A DNA stretch of 64,000 nucleotides from Qipengyuania profundimaris (GCF_030717945.1 NZ_JAVAIM010000001.1:1053131-1117130); one strand, 5' to 3'. Numbered from the stretch's first letter, positions 8,327 to 18,023 are shown. Made by a program: numbers and translations. Notes: a model not told the origin generated them from the letters alone.

Positions 8327-9181
8327 ATGCCCGCAGCCGTGACAGCACCGATCCGCTTTCCCCGCTTTTTCGTGACGAGCCCTGCGCCCTGTCCGTATCT
8401 GCCGGGCAAGAGCGAGCGCAAGGTGTTCACGGAACTGCGCGGCGCCAATGCCGACGAGTTGAACGAAGCGCTCGGGCGGATCGGTTTTCGCCGCAGCCAG
8501 ACGGTCGCCTATCGTCCGTCATGCCTCGACTGCCAGGCCTGCGTTTCGGTGCGCGTGGTCGCCAACGAGTTCAAGCCATCCAAGACCCAGCGCCGCGCGC
8601 TCAAGGCAAATGACGACCTGGTTTCGGTCGAGTGCCGCCCATGGGCGACCGACGAGCAGTTCCAGCTGTTGCAGAAATATCTTGCATCGCGGCACCCCGG
8701 TGGTGGAATGACGCAGATGGAAGATACCGACTTTGCGGATATGGTGGAACACACGCCTGTATCCAGCTATGTCGTTGAATACAGGGAGCCGGGAATCGGC
8801 GCCGAGCCGGGTCGCCTGGTCGGAGCATGTCTAACGGATTTCCAGGGTGACGGGCTGTCGATGATCTACAGCTTCTACGACCCGGAGCATGAGGATCGGG
8901 CTGGGCTTGGGAATTACATCATTCTTGACCACATCCGCCGCGCGGCAGAGCGCGGACTGCCCTACGTCTACCTCGGTTATTGGGTCGAAGGTGCGGAGCG
9001 GATGCAGTACAAGGTCCGCTATCGCCCGCTCGAAAAGCTCGGACGCGCCGGCTGGGAGCGCATGGGCGACGACGAACAGCGCCGGCTCATCGCTGCAGCC
9101 ACCGCACCGCGAAGCCGCAAGCGCGACGGTGCGCTGCCCGCCAAGGACGGCAACCCGGCCGAGTACAAGCTCGCCGATTGA
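8327..9181 (+). CDS. bpt: Aspartate/glutamate leucyltransferase (Bpt; ATE1-like arginyl/leucyl-tRNA-protein transferase)
   Basis: Transfers an amino acid from aminoacyl-tRNA to N-terminal Asp/Glu of proteins, marking them for ClpS-ClpAP (N-degron pathway). It has 284 residues. The N-terminal Cys-rich segment '[13 protein letters not shown] ... [16 protein letters not shown]' and the C-terminal GNAT-like part '[26 protein letters not shown]' are family hallmarks. ATG 8327 has AAAGG directly abutting it. GTG 8339 would give the more familiar N-terminus '[11 protein letters not shown]' with the same AAAGG 12 bases away, so the start is uncertain. The stop lies one base before the tamA start, so it heads a bpt-tamA-tamB unit. 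Confidence 0.93.
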   Translation: MPAAVTAPIRFPRFFVTSPAPCPYLPGKSERKVFTELRGANADELNEALGRIGFRRSQTVAYRPSCLDCQACVSVRVVANEFKPSKTQRRALKANDDLVSVECRPWATDEQFQLLQKYLASRHPGGGMTQMEDTDFADMVEHTPVSSYVVEYREPGIGAEPGRLVGACLTDFQGDGLSMIYSFYDPEHEDRAGLGNYIILDHIRRAAERGLPYVYLGYWVEGAERMQYKVRYRPLEKLGRAGWERMGDDEQRRLIAAATAPRSRKRDGALPAKDGNPAEYKLAD

Positions 9182-9182
9182 C

Positions 9183-11321
9183 TTGGCTCGCCGGGCCCTG
9201 GCGCTCGGCATAGCTTCGGCTGCGCTCGTTACCCAACCCGCGCTGGCGCAAGATCGCTCGACTGCAGAGGAACTCGAGGAGCTGATCCCAGACAGCGCGC
9301 TCGATAATCCCGAAGATTGGGCAGCGCAGGGCACCGACGGTCCGCAGCCGGCAGAGCCAGAAGCGTTCTCCGAGATCGAGGCGGACACGCCGATCGACGA
9401 CATTCCCGGCATGGACCTCGCCTGGCCCGAAGATCTGGAGTTCGAGCCGTTGCAGGATCTCGAACCAAACGAAGATATCGAATTCGTCGACCTGCTACCC
9501 GACAACCCGCGCCTCGCCTTCGACGAAGCCGAGACCTTCGATCTTTCCGACTCGCTGGTCCTGGCCTTCCCTCAAAAAGAGCCCCCGTTCCTCGAAAGCG
9601 CCGACTTCGTCGAGCGCTTCGAGGCGCTGTCGACAATCGAGGAACTGGAGGACGACGGGGAGGAGAATCCAGCGCAGGTTGCAGCCCGCGCCAAGGCCGA
9701 TCAGGAACTGCTCGAGACCCTGTTGCGGGTCTATGGATATTACGACGGGCAGGTCATCCGGACGCTCGCTTCGCCGGAGCCGGGTGAGGACAATGCCGAT
9801 ACCAGCCCACGCGTGCGTTTCGATGTCATTCCCGGCGACCGCTATCGCTACGGCGCCATCGACCTTGGCCAGCTGCCTACCGCGCCCGATGCGGACACTT
9901 TGCGCGCTGCATTCGAAATCCAGCCGGGCGATTTCCTGCAGAGCGACACCATCGTGCAGGAACGCTTCGACCTCGACCGTAAGCTGGGCGAGACCGGCTA
10001 TCCCTTCGCGGAGATCGACGAGCCGGAACTGCTGATCGATCACGAGCGCGAAGAAGGCGACCTCACCATGCCGGTGCGCCCGAACGGGAAGTACGTGTTC
10101 GGCGAAGTCGTCAGTAATGATCCCGACTTCCTTTCCTCGCGGCATCTGGCCTCGATCGCCCGCTTCGATCCGGGCGATGTGTACCAGCGCAGCCTCGATC
10201 TCGACCTGCGCCGCGCTGTCACGGCGACCGGCCTCGTCTCGACAGTCTCGGTCACGCCGCGCGAAGTGCAGGCACCGCAGGGCGACGAACCCGGCGTGGT
10301 GGCGATGGATGTCGAACTGGAACGCGCCAAGGTGCGCACCATCGCGGGCGCGATCGGCTATGGCTCGGAAGAGGGCATCCGGGTCCAGGCGAGCTGGGAG
10401 CATCGCAACTTCTTCCCCCCCGAAGGATCGCTGCGCGTGCGCGGTATCGTCGGCACGCAAGAGCAGCTTGCCGGCGTGACCTTCCGCCGCAACAATCTCG
10501 GCGGCCGCGACAAGGTGCTGACGCTCGACGCCTATGCCTCGACGATCGACAATGCGGCCTATGACGCGAACACCGTGGCGCTGACCGGCACCTATGAGCG
10601 GCTGTCGACGCTCCTGTTCCAGAAGCCGCTGTCCTGGGCCGTCGGCGCGGAAATCCTCGCCACCGACGAGCGCAATCGCATCGTCGACGGCATGCCGCGA
10701 CCGCGCCAGACCTATTTCGTCGGCTCGATCTTCGGTCGCGCCACGATCGACACCAGCGATTCGCTGCTCGACCCGACCCGCGGCTATCGCCTGACCGGAT
10801 TCCTTGCCCCGGAAACCTCGCGAACGCAGGGCCAGCAATACTATTACCTGCGCAATCAAGCGGACGCTTCGTATTATCAGTCGATCGGCGACCGTTACGT
10901 GGTCGCGGCCAGGGCGCGCGTCGCGACTATCCAAGGCGCAGACCTCGTCGGTGTGGCTCCATCCCGCAGGCTCTATGCAGGCGGCGGCGGATCGGTGCGC
11001 GGTTATGCCTATCGCTCGATCGGGCCGAAGAACGAATTCGACGAACCGATCGGCGGACGCAGCCTCGTCGAATTCTCGCTCGAGGCGCGGATCGGCACCG
11101 GCTTCCTCGACGGCGCCGTGTCGGTCGTGCCTTTCGTCGATGCGGGCAGCGTCTCGACCTCGGCGACGCCGGACTTCGGCGAGATCAAAATCGGCGCGGG
11201 CATCGGCGTGCGCTACACCACGGGCTTCGGCCCGATCCGCCTCGACGTGGGCGTGCCCCTCAATCCCGGTCCTGACGATTCTCCCGTCGCGGTCTATGTC
11301 GGACTGGGGCAGGCCTTCTGA
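9183..11321 (+). CDS. tamA: Outer-membrane assembly factor TamA (Omp85 family)
   Basis: The outer-membrane half of the translocation and assembly module. From TTG 9183 the protein has 712 residues and a good signal peptide ending at 'QPALA|QD'. No ATG or GTG upstream in frame yields one. After an unusually long acidic region (about residues 22-150) come POTRA-type repeats (e.g. 'YGYYDGQVIRTLASP', 'RVRFDVIPGDRYRYGAIDL') and a 16-strand-type barrel. The Omp85 loop-6 motif VRGY is at about residues 605-608 within 'GGGGSVRGYAYR', and the C-terminus ends in Phe (GLGQAF), as expected for Bam-dependent barrels. The TGATG overlap with tamB supports the pair. Confidence 0.92.
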   Translation: MARRALALGIASAALVTQPALAQDRSTAEELEELIPDSALDNPEDWAAQGTDGPQPAEPEAFSEIEADTPIDDIPGMDLAWPEDLEFEPLQDLEPNEDIEFVDLLPDNPRLAFDEAETFDLSDSLVLAFPQKEPPFLESADFVERFEALSTIEELEDDGEENPAQVAARAKADQELLETLLRVYGYYDGQVIRTLASPEPGEDNADTSPRVRFDVIPGDRYRYGAIDLGQLPTAPDADTLRAAFEIQPGDFLQSDTIVQERFDLDRKLGETGYPFAEIDEPELLIDHEREEGDLTMPVRPNGKYVFGEVVSNDPDFLSSRHLASIARFDPGDVYQRSLDLDLRRAVTATGLVSTVSVTPREVQAPQGDEPGVVAMDVELERAKVRTIAGAIGYGSEEGIRVQASWEHRNFFPPEGSLRVRGIVGTQEQLAGVTFRRNNLGGRDKVLTLDAYASTIDNAAYDANTVALTGTYERLSTLLFQKPLSWAVGAEILATDERNRIVDGMPRPRQTYFVGSIFGRATIDTSDSLLDPTRGYRLTGFLAPETSRTQGQQYYYLRNQADASYYQSIGDRYVVAARARVATIQGADLVGVAPSRRLYAGGGGSVRGYAYRSIGPKNEFDEPIGGRSLVEFSLEARIGTGFLDGAVSVVPFVDAGSVSTSATPDFGEIKIGAGIGVRYTTGFGPIRLDVGVPLNPGPDDSPVAVYVGLGQAF

Positions 11322-14300
11322 TGGCAGAGACCACCGAAGTCGAACCGGCACCCGCCGCTGATCCCGCGCCGCGCCGCAAATCGCGCATGGGCCGCGTCGG
11401 CAAATGGCTGCTTGGGATAATAGGGGCGATCGTCCTGCTGATCGTCGGCGCGGTGGTCGTGCTGAACACGCCGCTGGGAGAGCGCTTCCTCGCCAAGCAG
11501 ATCGGCGAGCGGACGCTGCCGAACGGGCTCAACATCCAGATCGGGCGGATCGAGGGGAACCTCTACGGCGCTGCCGTGCTGCACGATGTGCGCCTGTCCG
11601 ACCCGCAGGGCGTCTTCATGACCATCCCGCGGGCCGAGGTGGACTGGAACCCCGGCGCATGGCTGAACAATCGGCTCGAAATCGATAGCTTCGCAGCGCG
11701 CCGTGCCACCCTGCAACGCATTCCCGAATTTATCCCGAGCGAGGAAGAAGGTCCGATCCTGCCCGGTTTCGACATCTCGATCGACTCGTTCGAGATCGAA
11801 AATCTCATGCTCGCCCCCGGCATCGCGGGCGACACCGCCCAGCGCGTCGATCTCGCGGGCGAGGTGCAGGTCACCGACCGGAGGTTGATGGTCGAGGCGG
11901 ACGGTCGTCTGGGCCAGCAGGATCGCATCGCATTGCTGCTCGATGCCGAACCGGATGGGGACAATTTCGACCTGTCGCTCGATCTCGACGCGGCAGCCGA
12001 CGGCCCGGTGGTGGCTCTGGCAGGCCTCGACGAAGCCTATCAGGCGCGCGTGCGCGGATCCGGTACCTGGAGCGCTTGGAACGGCGGCCTCCTCCTGCGC
12101 AGCGAAATGGATCGCGTCGCCGCGCTCAAGATCACCAATCGCAGCGGACGCTTCGGACTGGTCGGCAAGGTGGACCCCTCTGCCTTCCTCGAGGGCTTGC
12201 CATTGGCAGCGCTCGGCAGCGATGTCGCGATCAGATCCTCCGCCACTATCGACAACCGCATTTTCGACGGGCGCACGCAGCTGCTCGGAAGCGGCATTCG
12301 GCTCGATGCCGAGGGCGCAGTCGATCTCGCCGAGAACCGCGCCGACGACTTGGTCGTGCAGGGCTTCCTGCGCGACCCCAATCTCTTCGGGCCCGACCTC
12401 GCGATCCGCGGCGGCGAAGTGAACGCCACGATCGACGGGGAATTCTCCGACCTGACCATCGTGCACGATCTGAGGGTCGATGAACTCGATGCGAGCGGAA
12501 CCGTCCTGGCGAATGTCCGGCAGCAGGGCACTGCGACCTACGATGGGACGCGCTGGACGCTACCCCTGAACTTGGCCGTCGGCCGCATCACCAGCGGCAA
12601 TACGCTGGTCGATCCACGCCTCGTCAACGGACGCGGCGGAGGGACGATCGTGCTCAGCGGCTCGCAATTGCTGGCGGACGACCTGCGCATCGCCTTCCCC
12701 GGTCTCGGTGCGAACCTTGCGCTGCGGGGTAACCTCGACAGCGGCAGCTACCAGATCCGCGGGCCGGTGCGCGCCGACCGGCTGGCGCTCGACAATGTGG
12801 GTACGGCAGGCGGCACGGCCGTCATCGACCTGACGCTTGCGTCGGGCGCGCCCTGGCGCGTGTCCGCCGATCTCGATGCGCGGATCTCGCCCGTCACTAA
12901 CGACACGCTGGCCAATCTCGCCGGGACGCCGATCCGTGTGCGCGGCGGGCTGGCCATCGGCGGGGATCGCCCGCTCGTGTTCGACAACGTGAGGCTCGAT
13001 GCGAGCAAGCTTGCGATGCGGCTGAACGGCAGCGTGCGTGACGGCACCACCAGTATCGCGGGCAGCGGGCGGCATGTGGACTATGGCGATTTTACCGTCG
13101 TCGCCGCGCTCACGGACTCCGGTCCCGAGGCCGAACTCGTATTCGCAGAACCCGTCAGCGGGTTCACAGACGTGCGCGTCGCGATCGCACCGACCGACGA
13201 GGGGTTCGCCATCGAGACCGAAGGCGGTTCGCCGCTCGGGCCGTTCGCAGGTCAGCTCGGTCTATTTTCGCCGGCGAACGGGCCCACCCGCATAGACGTC
13301 GAGACGCTTACCGTCAGCGATACGACCGTCACCGGTGCGCTGACGCTGGTAGATGGCGGCGCACAAGGCGATCTCGCGTTCGTGGGCGGGGGACTCGACG
13401 GGACTGTGGCGCTGGCACCGCGCGGTGGTGGCCAGGGTGTCGACGTCGATCTTACCGCACGCAACGCCAGCTTCGGCGGCACCACCCCCATCCGTATCGC
13501 CCGCGCGCGGATCGATGCGACGGGTGTGGTGGGCGATGGGCTGACCAGCTTCTCCGGCTCGGCGCGCGGAGCAGGTCTCTCTTACGGCTCGCTCTTCATC
13601 GGTCGTTTCGCCGCGCAGGGCGAGGTCGAGAACGGGATCGGTAGCGTCGATGCCTCGATTTCGGGCCGCCGCAACGCGCGCTTCGAAATGGACATGAATG
13701 CGCGCTTCCGGCCCGAGCAAATTGCTGTGGCCCTGGACGGGACATTCGCGGGCAAGGCGATCGAGATGCCGCGCCGCGCGGTGCTCACCAGCACCGACGC
13801 CGGGTGGCGCCTTGCGCCGGCGCAAGTGATCTACGGCGATGGCGGAATGATCGCCGCCGGGCTGTTCGGCGGCGAGCGGACCGAGCTCGATCTCAAGCTT
13901 GCGCGTATGCCGCTGTCGCTGGTCGATCTGGCGAGCGCGGATACCGGACTCGGCGGGACGATCTCGGGCACGGTCGAATACCGCGTCGGGCAGGGTGGCC
14001 TGCCGGTCGGGCTCGCGCGCGTGAAAGTCGACGGGCTGACGCGCTCCGGCCTGGTGCTGACGTCTCGGCCGGTGGATTTGTCGCTGGTGGCGCGTCTTAC
14101 GGAAAGCGATCTCGAAACCCGCGCGCTCATGCGTAACGAGGACATCCGGCGCGGACGCTTGCAGGCGCGCATTTCCGGCCTGCCGCAATCGGGCGATCTG
14201 CTCGAACGCCTGCGGGCAGGGCGATTGTTCGGCCAGCTGCGCTACAATGGTGCGGCCGAAAGTCTCTGGCGCCTTGCCGCCATCGATGCCTTCGACCTGA

Positions 14301-15535
14301 CCGGGCCGGTTTCGGTCGCTGCGGATGCTACCGGCACGCTGGCCGATCCGACGGTGCGAGGGTCGGTCTCGAGCGATGCTATGCGCGTACAGAGTTCGCT
14401 ATCAGGCACCGACATCCGCAGCGTCGCGATGCGCGGGCGTTTCTCCGGGTCGCGGCTGCAACTGACGCGCTTCAGCGGCGAGACGCCGAACGGCGGCACG
14501 GTCAGCGGCAGCGGGATCGTCGATCTGCGCACCATCGGCGAGCCGGTCGAGGGGCGGGTGCTGGAGGTGCGTGGGCCGATCATCGACCTGCGGGCCTCGG
14601 CATCGAACGCGCAATTGCTGCAGGCGAACGGACTCAATGCCACTATCAGCGGGCCATTGCGTATCGTGTCGAACGGCCTTGGCGGGACGATTGCGGGCCG
14701 GGTGCGCGTCGATCGAGCCAGCTGGCGTCTGGGAACGGCGGCGGACGATCTGCGCTTGCCGCAGATCGCGACGCGCGAAATCAACACGCCGGCCAATCGC
14801 GAGCAGGCCGTCGCACCATCGCGGCCATGGCGCTATCTGATCGATGCGACGGCCACGAGCCGGATCGACGTCGACGGCATGGGGCTCGACAGCGAGTGGG
14901 GCGCCGACATCATTCTGCGGGGGACGACCGACGATCCGCGCATCGGCGGACGCGCCGAAGTGGTGCGCGGCGATTACACCTTCGCCGGAACGCGCTTCGA
15001 GCTGACCCGTGGGCGGATCGAATTCGATGCGAACCAGCCGATCGACCCGCGCCTCGACATTCGCGCGGAAACCGAAAGCGATGGCTTGACGGTGGAAGTC
15101 AACGTGCGCGGCAGCGCGACCCAGCCGGAGATCGCCTTCAGCTCCAATCCCGCACTGCCGGAAGAGGAAATCTTGGCTCGCCTGCTGTTCGGCGGATCGG
15201 TCACGAGCCTCTCGGCAACCGATGCGCTGCAGCTCGGCGCGGCGCTGGCCAGCCTGCGTGGTGGCGGTGGGATGGACCCGATCAACCAGCTGCGTAGCGC
15301 CATCGGGCTGGACCGGCTGCGCATAGTAAGCGCCGATCCCGCTTTGGGTCGCGGAACTGGCGTTGCGCTGGGCAAGAATTTCGGGCGCAGATTCTATGCG
15401 GAGATCATCACCGACGGGCGCGGATACAGCGCGACCGAGGTCGAGTTCCGCGTGACGAGTTGGCTGTCGCTCCTCGCGGCTGTCTCGACGGTCGGACGCG
15501 AAAGCGTGCTCGCCGAGATCAGCCGCGACTATTGA
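11321..15535 (+). CDS. tamB: Translocation and assembly module protein TamB (AsmA-like, DUF490)
   Basis: A very large (1404-residue) inner-membrane-anchored periplasmic protein that spans to TamA. The family forms a hydrophobic groove thought to carry phospholipids to the outer membrane. There is one N-terminal membrane helix ('LLGIIGAIVLLIVGAVVVL', about residues 29-48), followed by a long beta-rich repetitive body. The C-terminal DUF490 domain (about residues 1080-1404) contains 'IILRGTTDDPRIGGRAEVVRGDYTFAGTRFELTRGRIEF' and 'EEEILARLLFGGSVTSLSATDALQLGAALA'. The start overlaps the tamA stop by one base. It ends 10 bases from the convergent fasciclin gene. Confidence 0.94.
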   Translation: MAETTEVEPAPAADPAPRRKSRMGRVGKWLLGIIGAIVLLIVGAVVVLNTPLGERFLAKQIGERTLPNGLNIQIGRIEGNLYGAAVLHDVRLSDPQGVFMTIPRAEVDWNPGAWLNNRLEIDSFAARRATLQRIPEFIPSEEEGPILPGFDISIDSFEIENLMLAPGIAGDTAQRVDLAGEVQVTDRRLMVEADGRLGQQDRIALLLDAEPDGDNFDLSLDLDAAADGPVVALAGLDEAYQARVRGSGTWSAWNGGLLLRSEMDRVAALKITNRSGRFGLVGKVDPSAFLEGLPLAALGSDVAIRSSATIDNRIFDGRTQLLGSGIRLDAEGAVDLAENRADDLVVQGFLRDPNLFGPDLAIRGGEVNATIDGEFSDLTIVHDLRVDELDASGTVLANVRQQGTATYDGTRWTLPLNLAVGRITSGNTLVDPRLVNGRGGGTIVLSGSQLLADDLRIAFPGLGANLALRGNLDSGSYQIRGPVRADRLALDNVGTAGGTAVIDLTLASGAPWRVSADLDARISPVTNDTLANLAGTPIRVRGGLAIGGDRPLVFDNVRLDASKLAMRLNGSVRDGTTSIAGSGRHVDYGDFTVVAALTDSGPEAELVFAEPVSGFTDVRVAIAPTDEGFAIETEGGSPLGPFAGQLGLFSPANGPTRIDVETLTVSDTTVTGALTLVDGGAQGDLAFVGGGLDGTVALAPRGGGQGVDVDLTARNASFGGTTPIRIARARIDATGVVGDGLTSFSGSARGAGLSYGSLFIGRFAAQGEVENGIGSVDASISGRRNARFEMDMNARFRPEQIAVALDGTFAGKAIEMPRRAVLTSTDAGWRLAPAQVIYGDGGMIAAGLFGGERTELDLKLARMPLSLVDLASADTGLGGTISGTVEYRVGQGGLPVGLARVKVDGLTRSGLVLTSRPVDLSLVARLTESDLETRALMRNEDIRRGRLQARISGLPQSGDLLERLRAGRLFGQLRYNGAAESLWRLAAIDAFDLTGPVSVAADATGTLADPTVRGSVSSDAMRVQSSLSGTDIRSVAMRGRFSGSRLQLTRFSGETPNGGTVSGSGIVDLRTIGEPVEGRVLEVRGPIIDLRASASNAQLLQANGLNATISGPLRIVSNGLGGTIAGRVRVDRASWRLGTAADDLRLPQIATREINTPANREQAVAPSRPWRYLIDATATSRIDVDGMGLDSEWGADIILRGTTDDPRIGGRAEVVRGDYTFAGTRFELTRGRIEFDANQPIDPRLDIRAETESDGLTVEVNVRGSATQPEIAFSSNPALPEEEILARLLFGGSVTSLSATDALQLGAALASLRGGGGMDPINQLRSAIGLDRLRIVSADPALGRGTGVALGKNFGRRFYAEIITDGRGYSATEVEFRVTSWLSLLAAVSTVGRESVLAEISRDY

Positions 15536-15545
15536 GCGAGCTGCT

Positions 15546-16121
15546 TCAGCCGTTTTCGCTCGGGACCAGCACGGTATCGAGGGGAATGATGACGCCGTTG
15601 TTGGACGCCACCGGTTCGCCGATGATGCGCGCCTGGGCGCCATCGCCGAGTGAAACGGTAAGGTTGTCGCCCTCCATCGCGAAAGTCACATCACCTTCGC
15701 CGAGCGTGGTCATGCTCACCGAACCGCCTTGCGCTTCGATAGCGCTGCGGATGGTTTCCGGCGTGAGGTGCCCCGGCAATAGGTGATCGCGGACAATGGC
15801 AAGTAAAATTGGCTTCTGCTCTTCTTCCGACAGGTCGGCGGACGCTTCGCCGAGCTTTTCGAAAGCCGCATCGTTGGGGGCAAGCACGGTATAGCTTGCG
15901 GGACCATCGAGAATACCGGCCAGTTCCGTTTCGGTGAGAGCATTTCGCAAGGTCGAAACGTCGTTCATGGCACCGAGCGCGCCGCCGAGCGACTGCGTAC
16001 TTTCGTCGCGGGTCTGCGAAAGCGTCTCCGCATCGGCCTCGGCCCCTTCTGAGCATGCTGCGACAAGAGGCAAGGCAGCCAGCGCCACCGCGGTAAGCGC
16101 GTTTGCAGCGATCGATTTCAT
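15546..16121 (-). CDS. Fasciclin-domain lipoprotein
   Basis: A secreted lipoprotein of 191 residues with one FAS1 domain. ATG 16121 has a strong GAGGAGG ribosome-binding site 6 bases away and begins a lipoprotein signal ending in the lipobox 'VAAC' (Cys at about residue 23). The FAS1 core is clear: 'DVSTLRNALTETELAGILDGPASYTVLAPNDAAFEKL', 'VRDHLLPGHLTPETI' and the C-terminal 'NNGVIIPLDTVLVP'. FAS1 domains mediate adhesion in many surface proteins. It lies 10 bases behind the Gly/Asn-rich repeat protein and is probably co-transcribed with it. Confidence 0.9.
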   Translation of the reverse strand: MKSIAANALTAVALAALPLVAACSEGAEADAETLSQTRDESTQSLGGALGAMNDVSTLRNALTETELAGILDGPASYTVLAPNDAAFEKLGEASADLSEEEQKPILLAIVRDHLLPGHLTPETIRSAIEAQGGSVSMTTLGEGDVTFAMEGDNLTVSLGDGAQARIIGEPVASNNGVIIPLDTVLVPSENG

Positions 16122-16131
16122 GCTATCCTCC

Positions 16132-17166
16132 TCAGATAAGCAATTCGATCGCCGCGGCGACCAGTCGGGTTTCGGGGTCCATGCGATAGACGTAACCGTC
16201 GGAATAGCGGTACATGCTGTCGGGCGTGTCGTAATACCTGTCGCGATATGCATAGGGGACGTTGTAGATGTCGTACCCGCGCGGCATCGGCTGACCGACC
16301 TGGAACTCGTCACCGGTCAGCAGCGCTGCAACCGACATGATCGCAGCGTCTTCCGCATCGTAGCGATAGATCACATTGTCCGCATAACGATACTGCCCCT
16401 GGCGGCCGAGGTCGTAATAATCGACGTAGTAGTCGGGGACGTTGTAATAATCGTAGGAACTCGGCCACGGATTCCCGATACCGAGCGCGCCGCCGAGCAG
16501 CGGGATATAACCGCTGATCCCGCCGCCGCTGCCGAGCCGCAGCAAATACCCGTCGTTATAGGCATAGCGACCGTCGCGATAATTGTTCAGGCCGAACAGG
16601 CTCGGGCGATAGGACTGGCCGAAAAGGCCGCGATCGTAATACTTCTTCGCCTGGCCCGGAGGCATGCAACCGTTGCGCTTCTTCGCCAGACCCGGAGGGC
16701 AGCCTTCGATGTAGCTGCGCGATCGGTCGATGCGACGGAAGTCGCGGCCATCGCGATAGTCGACACGCGTTACCGAGCGAACGTCACGATCGCCGCGGCG
16801 AATGAATTCATTGCCGTTTCCATTACCATTGCCGCGATTCACGCGAGCGGCATTGCCGTTCCCGTTACCCCGGTCGGCACGGATCGCATTGCCATTGTCG
16901 TTTCCGTTTCCGTTCCCATTGCCGCGATTGGCCGAGCGCTGCGGCCCACGGTCGCGTTGCACCTGACGATCGGGCCCACGCTGCTTGGCGGCATTGCCAT
17001 TACCGCGATTACCGCGGTTGGCATTCCCATTACCTTTGTTCATCGAGGCGGCAGACTGACCGCCGCCCCCGTTGCCGTTACCATTGCCCTTGCCGTTTCC
17101 CGGCTGCGCCATGGCTCCCGACGCGGCAAGCGCAACCGCTGCCGCACCGCACAGAATATAACGCAT
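16132..17166 (-). CDS. Secreted Gly/Asn-rich repeat protein (RcnB-like C-terminus, function unknown)
   Basis: A 344-residue exported protein. ATG 17166 has AAGGAG 7 bases upstream and starts a Sec signal ('MRYILCGAAAVALAASGAMA'). Residues about 21-130 are low complexity, built from GNGN/RGNGN units. Next come two 'PPGxAKK' motifs ('CPPGLAKKRNGCMPPGQAKKYY'), which I associate with RcnB-type periplasmic proteins of sphingomonads. The C-terminal 100 residues hold two related copies of about 45 residues, each running 'YDxYNVPxxYxDxYYD...YRYxDxxxYRxD...VAAxxxL'. I do not know its function. An envelope or matrix role is a guess from export, repeats and its fasciclin neighbour. Confidence 0.75.
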   Translation of the reverse strand: MRYILCGAAAVALAASGAMAQPGNGKGNGNGNGGGGQSAASMNKGNGNANRGNRGNGNAAKQRGPDRQVQRDRGPQRSANRGNGNGNGNDNGNAIRADRGNGNGNAARVNRGNGNGNGNEFIRRGDRDVRSVTRVDYRDGRDFRRIDRSRSYIEGCPPGLAKKRNGCMPPGQAKKYYDRGLFGQSYRPSLFGLNNYRDGRYAYNDGYLLRLGSGGGISGYIPLLGGALGIGNPWPSSYDYYNVPDYYVDYYDLGRQGQYRYADNVIYRYDAEDAAIMSVAALLTGDEFQVGQPMPRGYDIYNVPYAYRDRYYDTPDSMYRYSDGYVYRMDPETRLVAAAIELLI

Positions 17167-17230
17167 GTTAAGTCTCCTTTGGCTAAAGCAACGCCGCGTG
17201 TGTGTGCGCGGTTCCTTCATAACGGAGCGT

Positions 17231-17842
17231 TTAGCCGGCGTTCATCCGATACCCGGAGCGATATAGCCGTGCTTCTTCTTCGCGCCGGCGGACGAGGCCT
17301 TGCATGATTTGGCCACCGGCGCGGTTCCAGCGTGCGAACTCTGCGGTGGCAGCTTCGTAATCTCTGGCGAGATGGCGCTTGGTGAGCGTGGCCCTTGCGA
17401 TTGCACCCGTATTGTAATGGAAGCTGACCAAAGCATCGAATTGGGCTTGCGTGGTCGGGGCGTTGCCGAGGGCTTGCGCAACATCCTCCGCATGACGGGC
17501 TATATCGCGTTCGAGCCGCGCGTCGCAGTGTGCTTGCGTCCATACGGTGCCCGGTCCGATGGTCGCACCCGTCGCGCCCCAGCCGATGGTCCAGGGCGCA
17601 CCGCCCGTCCCGGGGTCCGGATAGGCTTCGACCAGCCCGTCGCGCCTGACGCGGGCGCATCCTTCGAAGCGCTTGATGAGATCGATCCCGCGCTGACTTG
17701 CCTTGTGCTGCACGCCGTCGCGGCTCTCGGTAGCAACGCCGGTCGCCTCGTCGAGTGCGCGGTCGAGCGCATCGACTTCGGATTGGCGAAACCCCCGACC
17801 AAGCAGCCGGCGGACGGCATCGAAAACGGATTTGCGGTTCAT
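17231..17842 (-). CDS. GH24 lysozyme (phage-type endolysin fold)
   Basis: A muramidase of the T4/P21 lysozyme family, 203 residues. The catalytic Glu is E60 in 'LIKRFEGCA'. The 'AYPDPGTGGAPWTIGWGAT' stretch supplies the Asp (about D76) and Thr (about T85) of the E-D-T triad. An N-terminal extension of about 45 residues has no clear secretion signal. AAGGAG precedes the ATG. No holin, spanin, tail or other phage genes are nearby, so it is either a domesticated phage gene or a resident lysozyme. It is flanked by glnA and envelope genes on the same strand. Confidence 0.88.
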   Translation of the reverse strand: MNRKSVFDAVRRLLGRGFRQSEVDALDRALDEATGVATESRDGVQHKASQRGIDLIKRFEGCARVRRDGLVEAYPDPGTGGAPWTIGWGATGATIGPGTVWTQAHCDARLERDIARHAEDVAQALGNAPTTQAQFDALVSFHYNTGAIARATLTKRHLARDYEAATAEFARWNRAGGQIMQGLVRRREEEARLYRSGYRMNAG

Positions 17843-17992
17843 GGAAAGCGCTCCTTGCTCAAACAGGACGCGAAGCGATCAAGCAGGAAATGGCGCAGTA
17901 GGAAAATGGTTTGGGTGCAAATCGCCAAAACTGGCGGTCCCTTTCGTCACATATCGGGGATAATCGTTACGAGGCTCGTCCGGTCCGCGAAG

Positions 17993-18023
17993 AAAAAGGG
18001 CGCCCGGATCGCTCCGGACGCCC
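17993..18023 (-). terminator. Rho-independent terminator of glnA
   Basis: An inverted repeat (17998-18008 with 18013-18023, 10 of 11 pairs, TCGC loop on the + strand) is followed on the minus strand by a run of five U residues (A run at 17993-17997 on the + strand). It lies about 35 bases past the glnA stop codon. This is the best intrinsic terminator in the window together with the one at 53031. Confidence 0.85.

Noticed and set aside
16790-17100. Short repeated units that could be mistaken for a CRISPR or tandem-repeat array
   Set aside because: They are codon-level repeats encoding Gly-Asn runs within one open reading frame, with no spacers.
17231-17842. A prophage remnant around the GH24 lysozyme
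   Set aside because: No other phage gene, attachment duplication or composition change is visible on either side.
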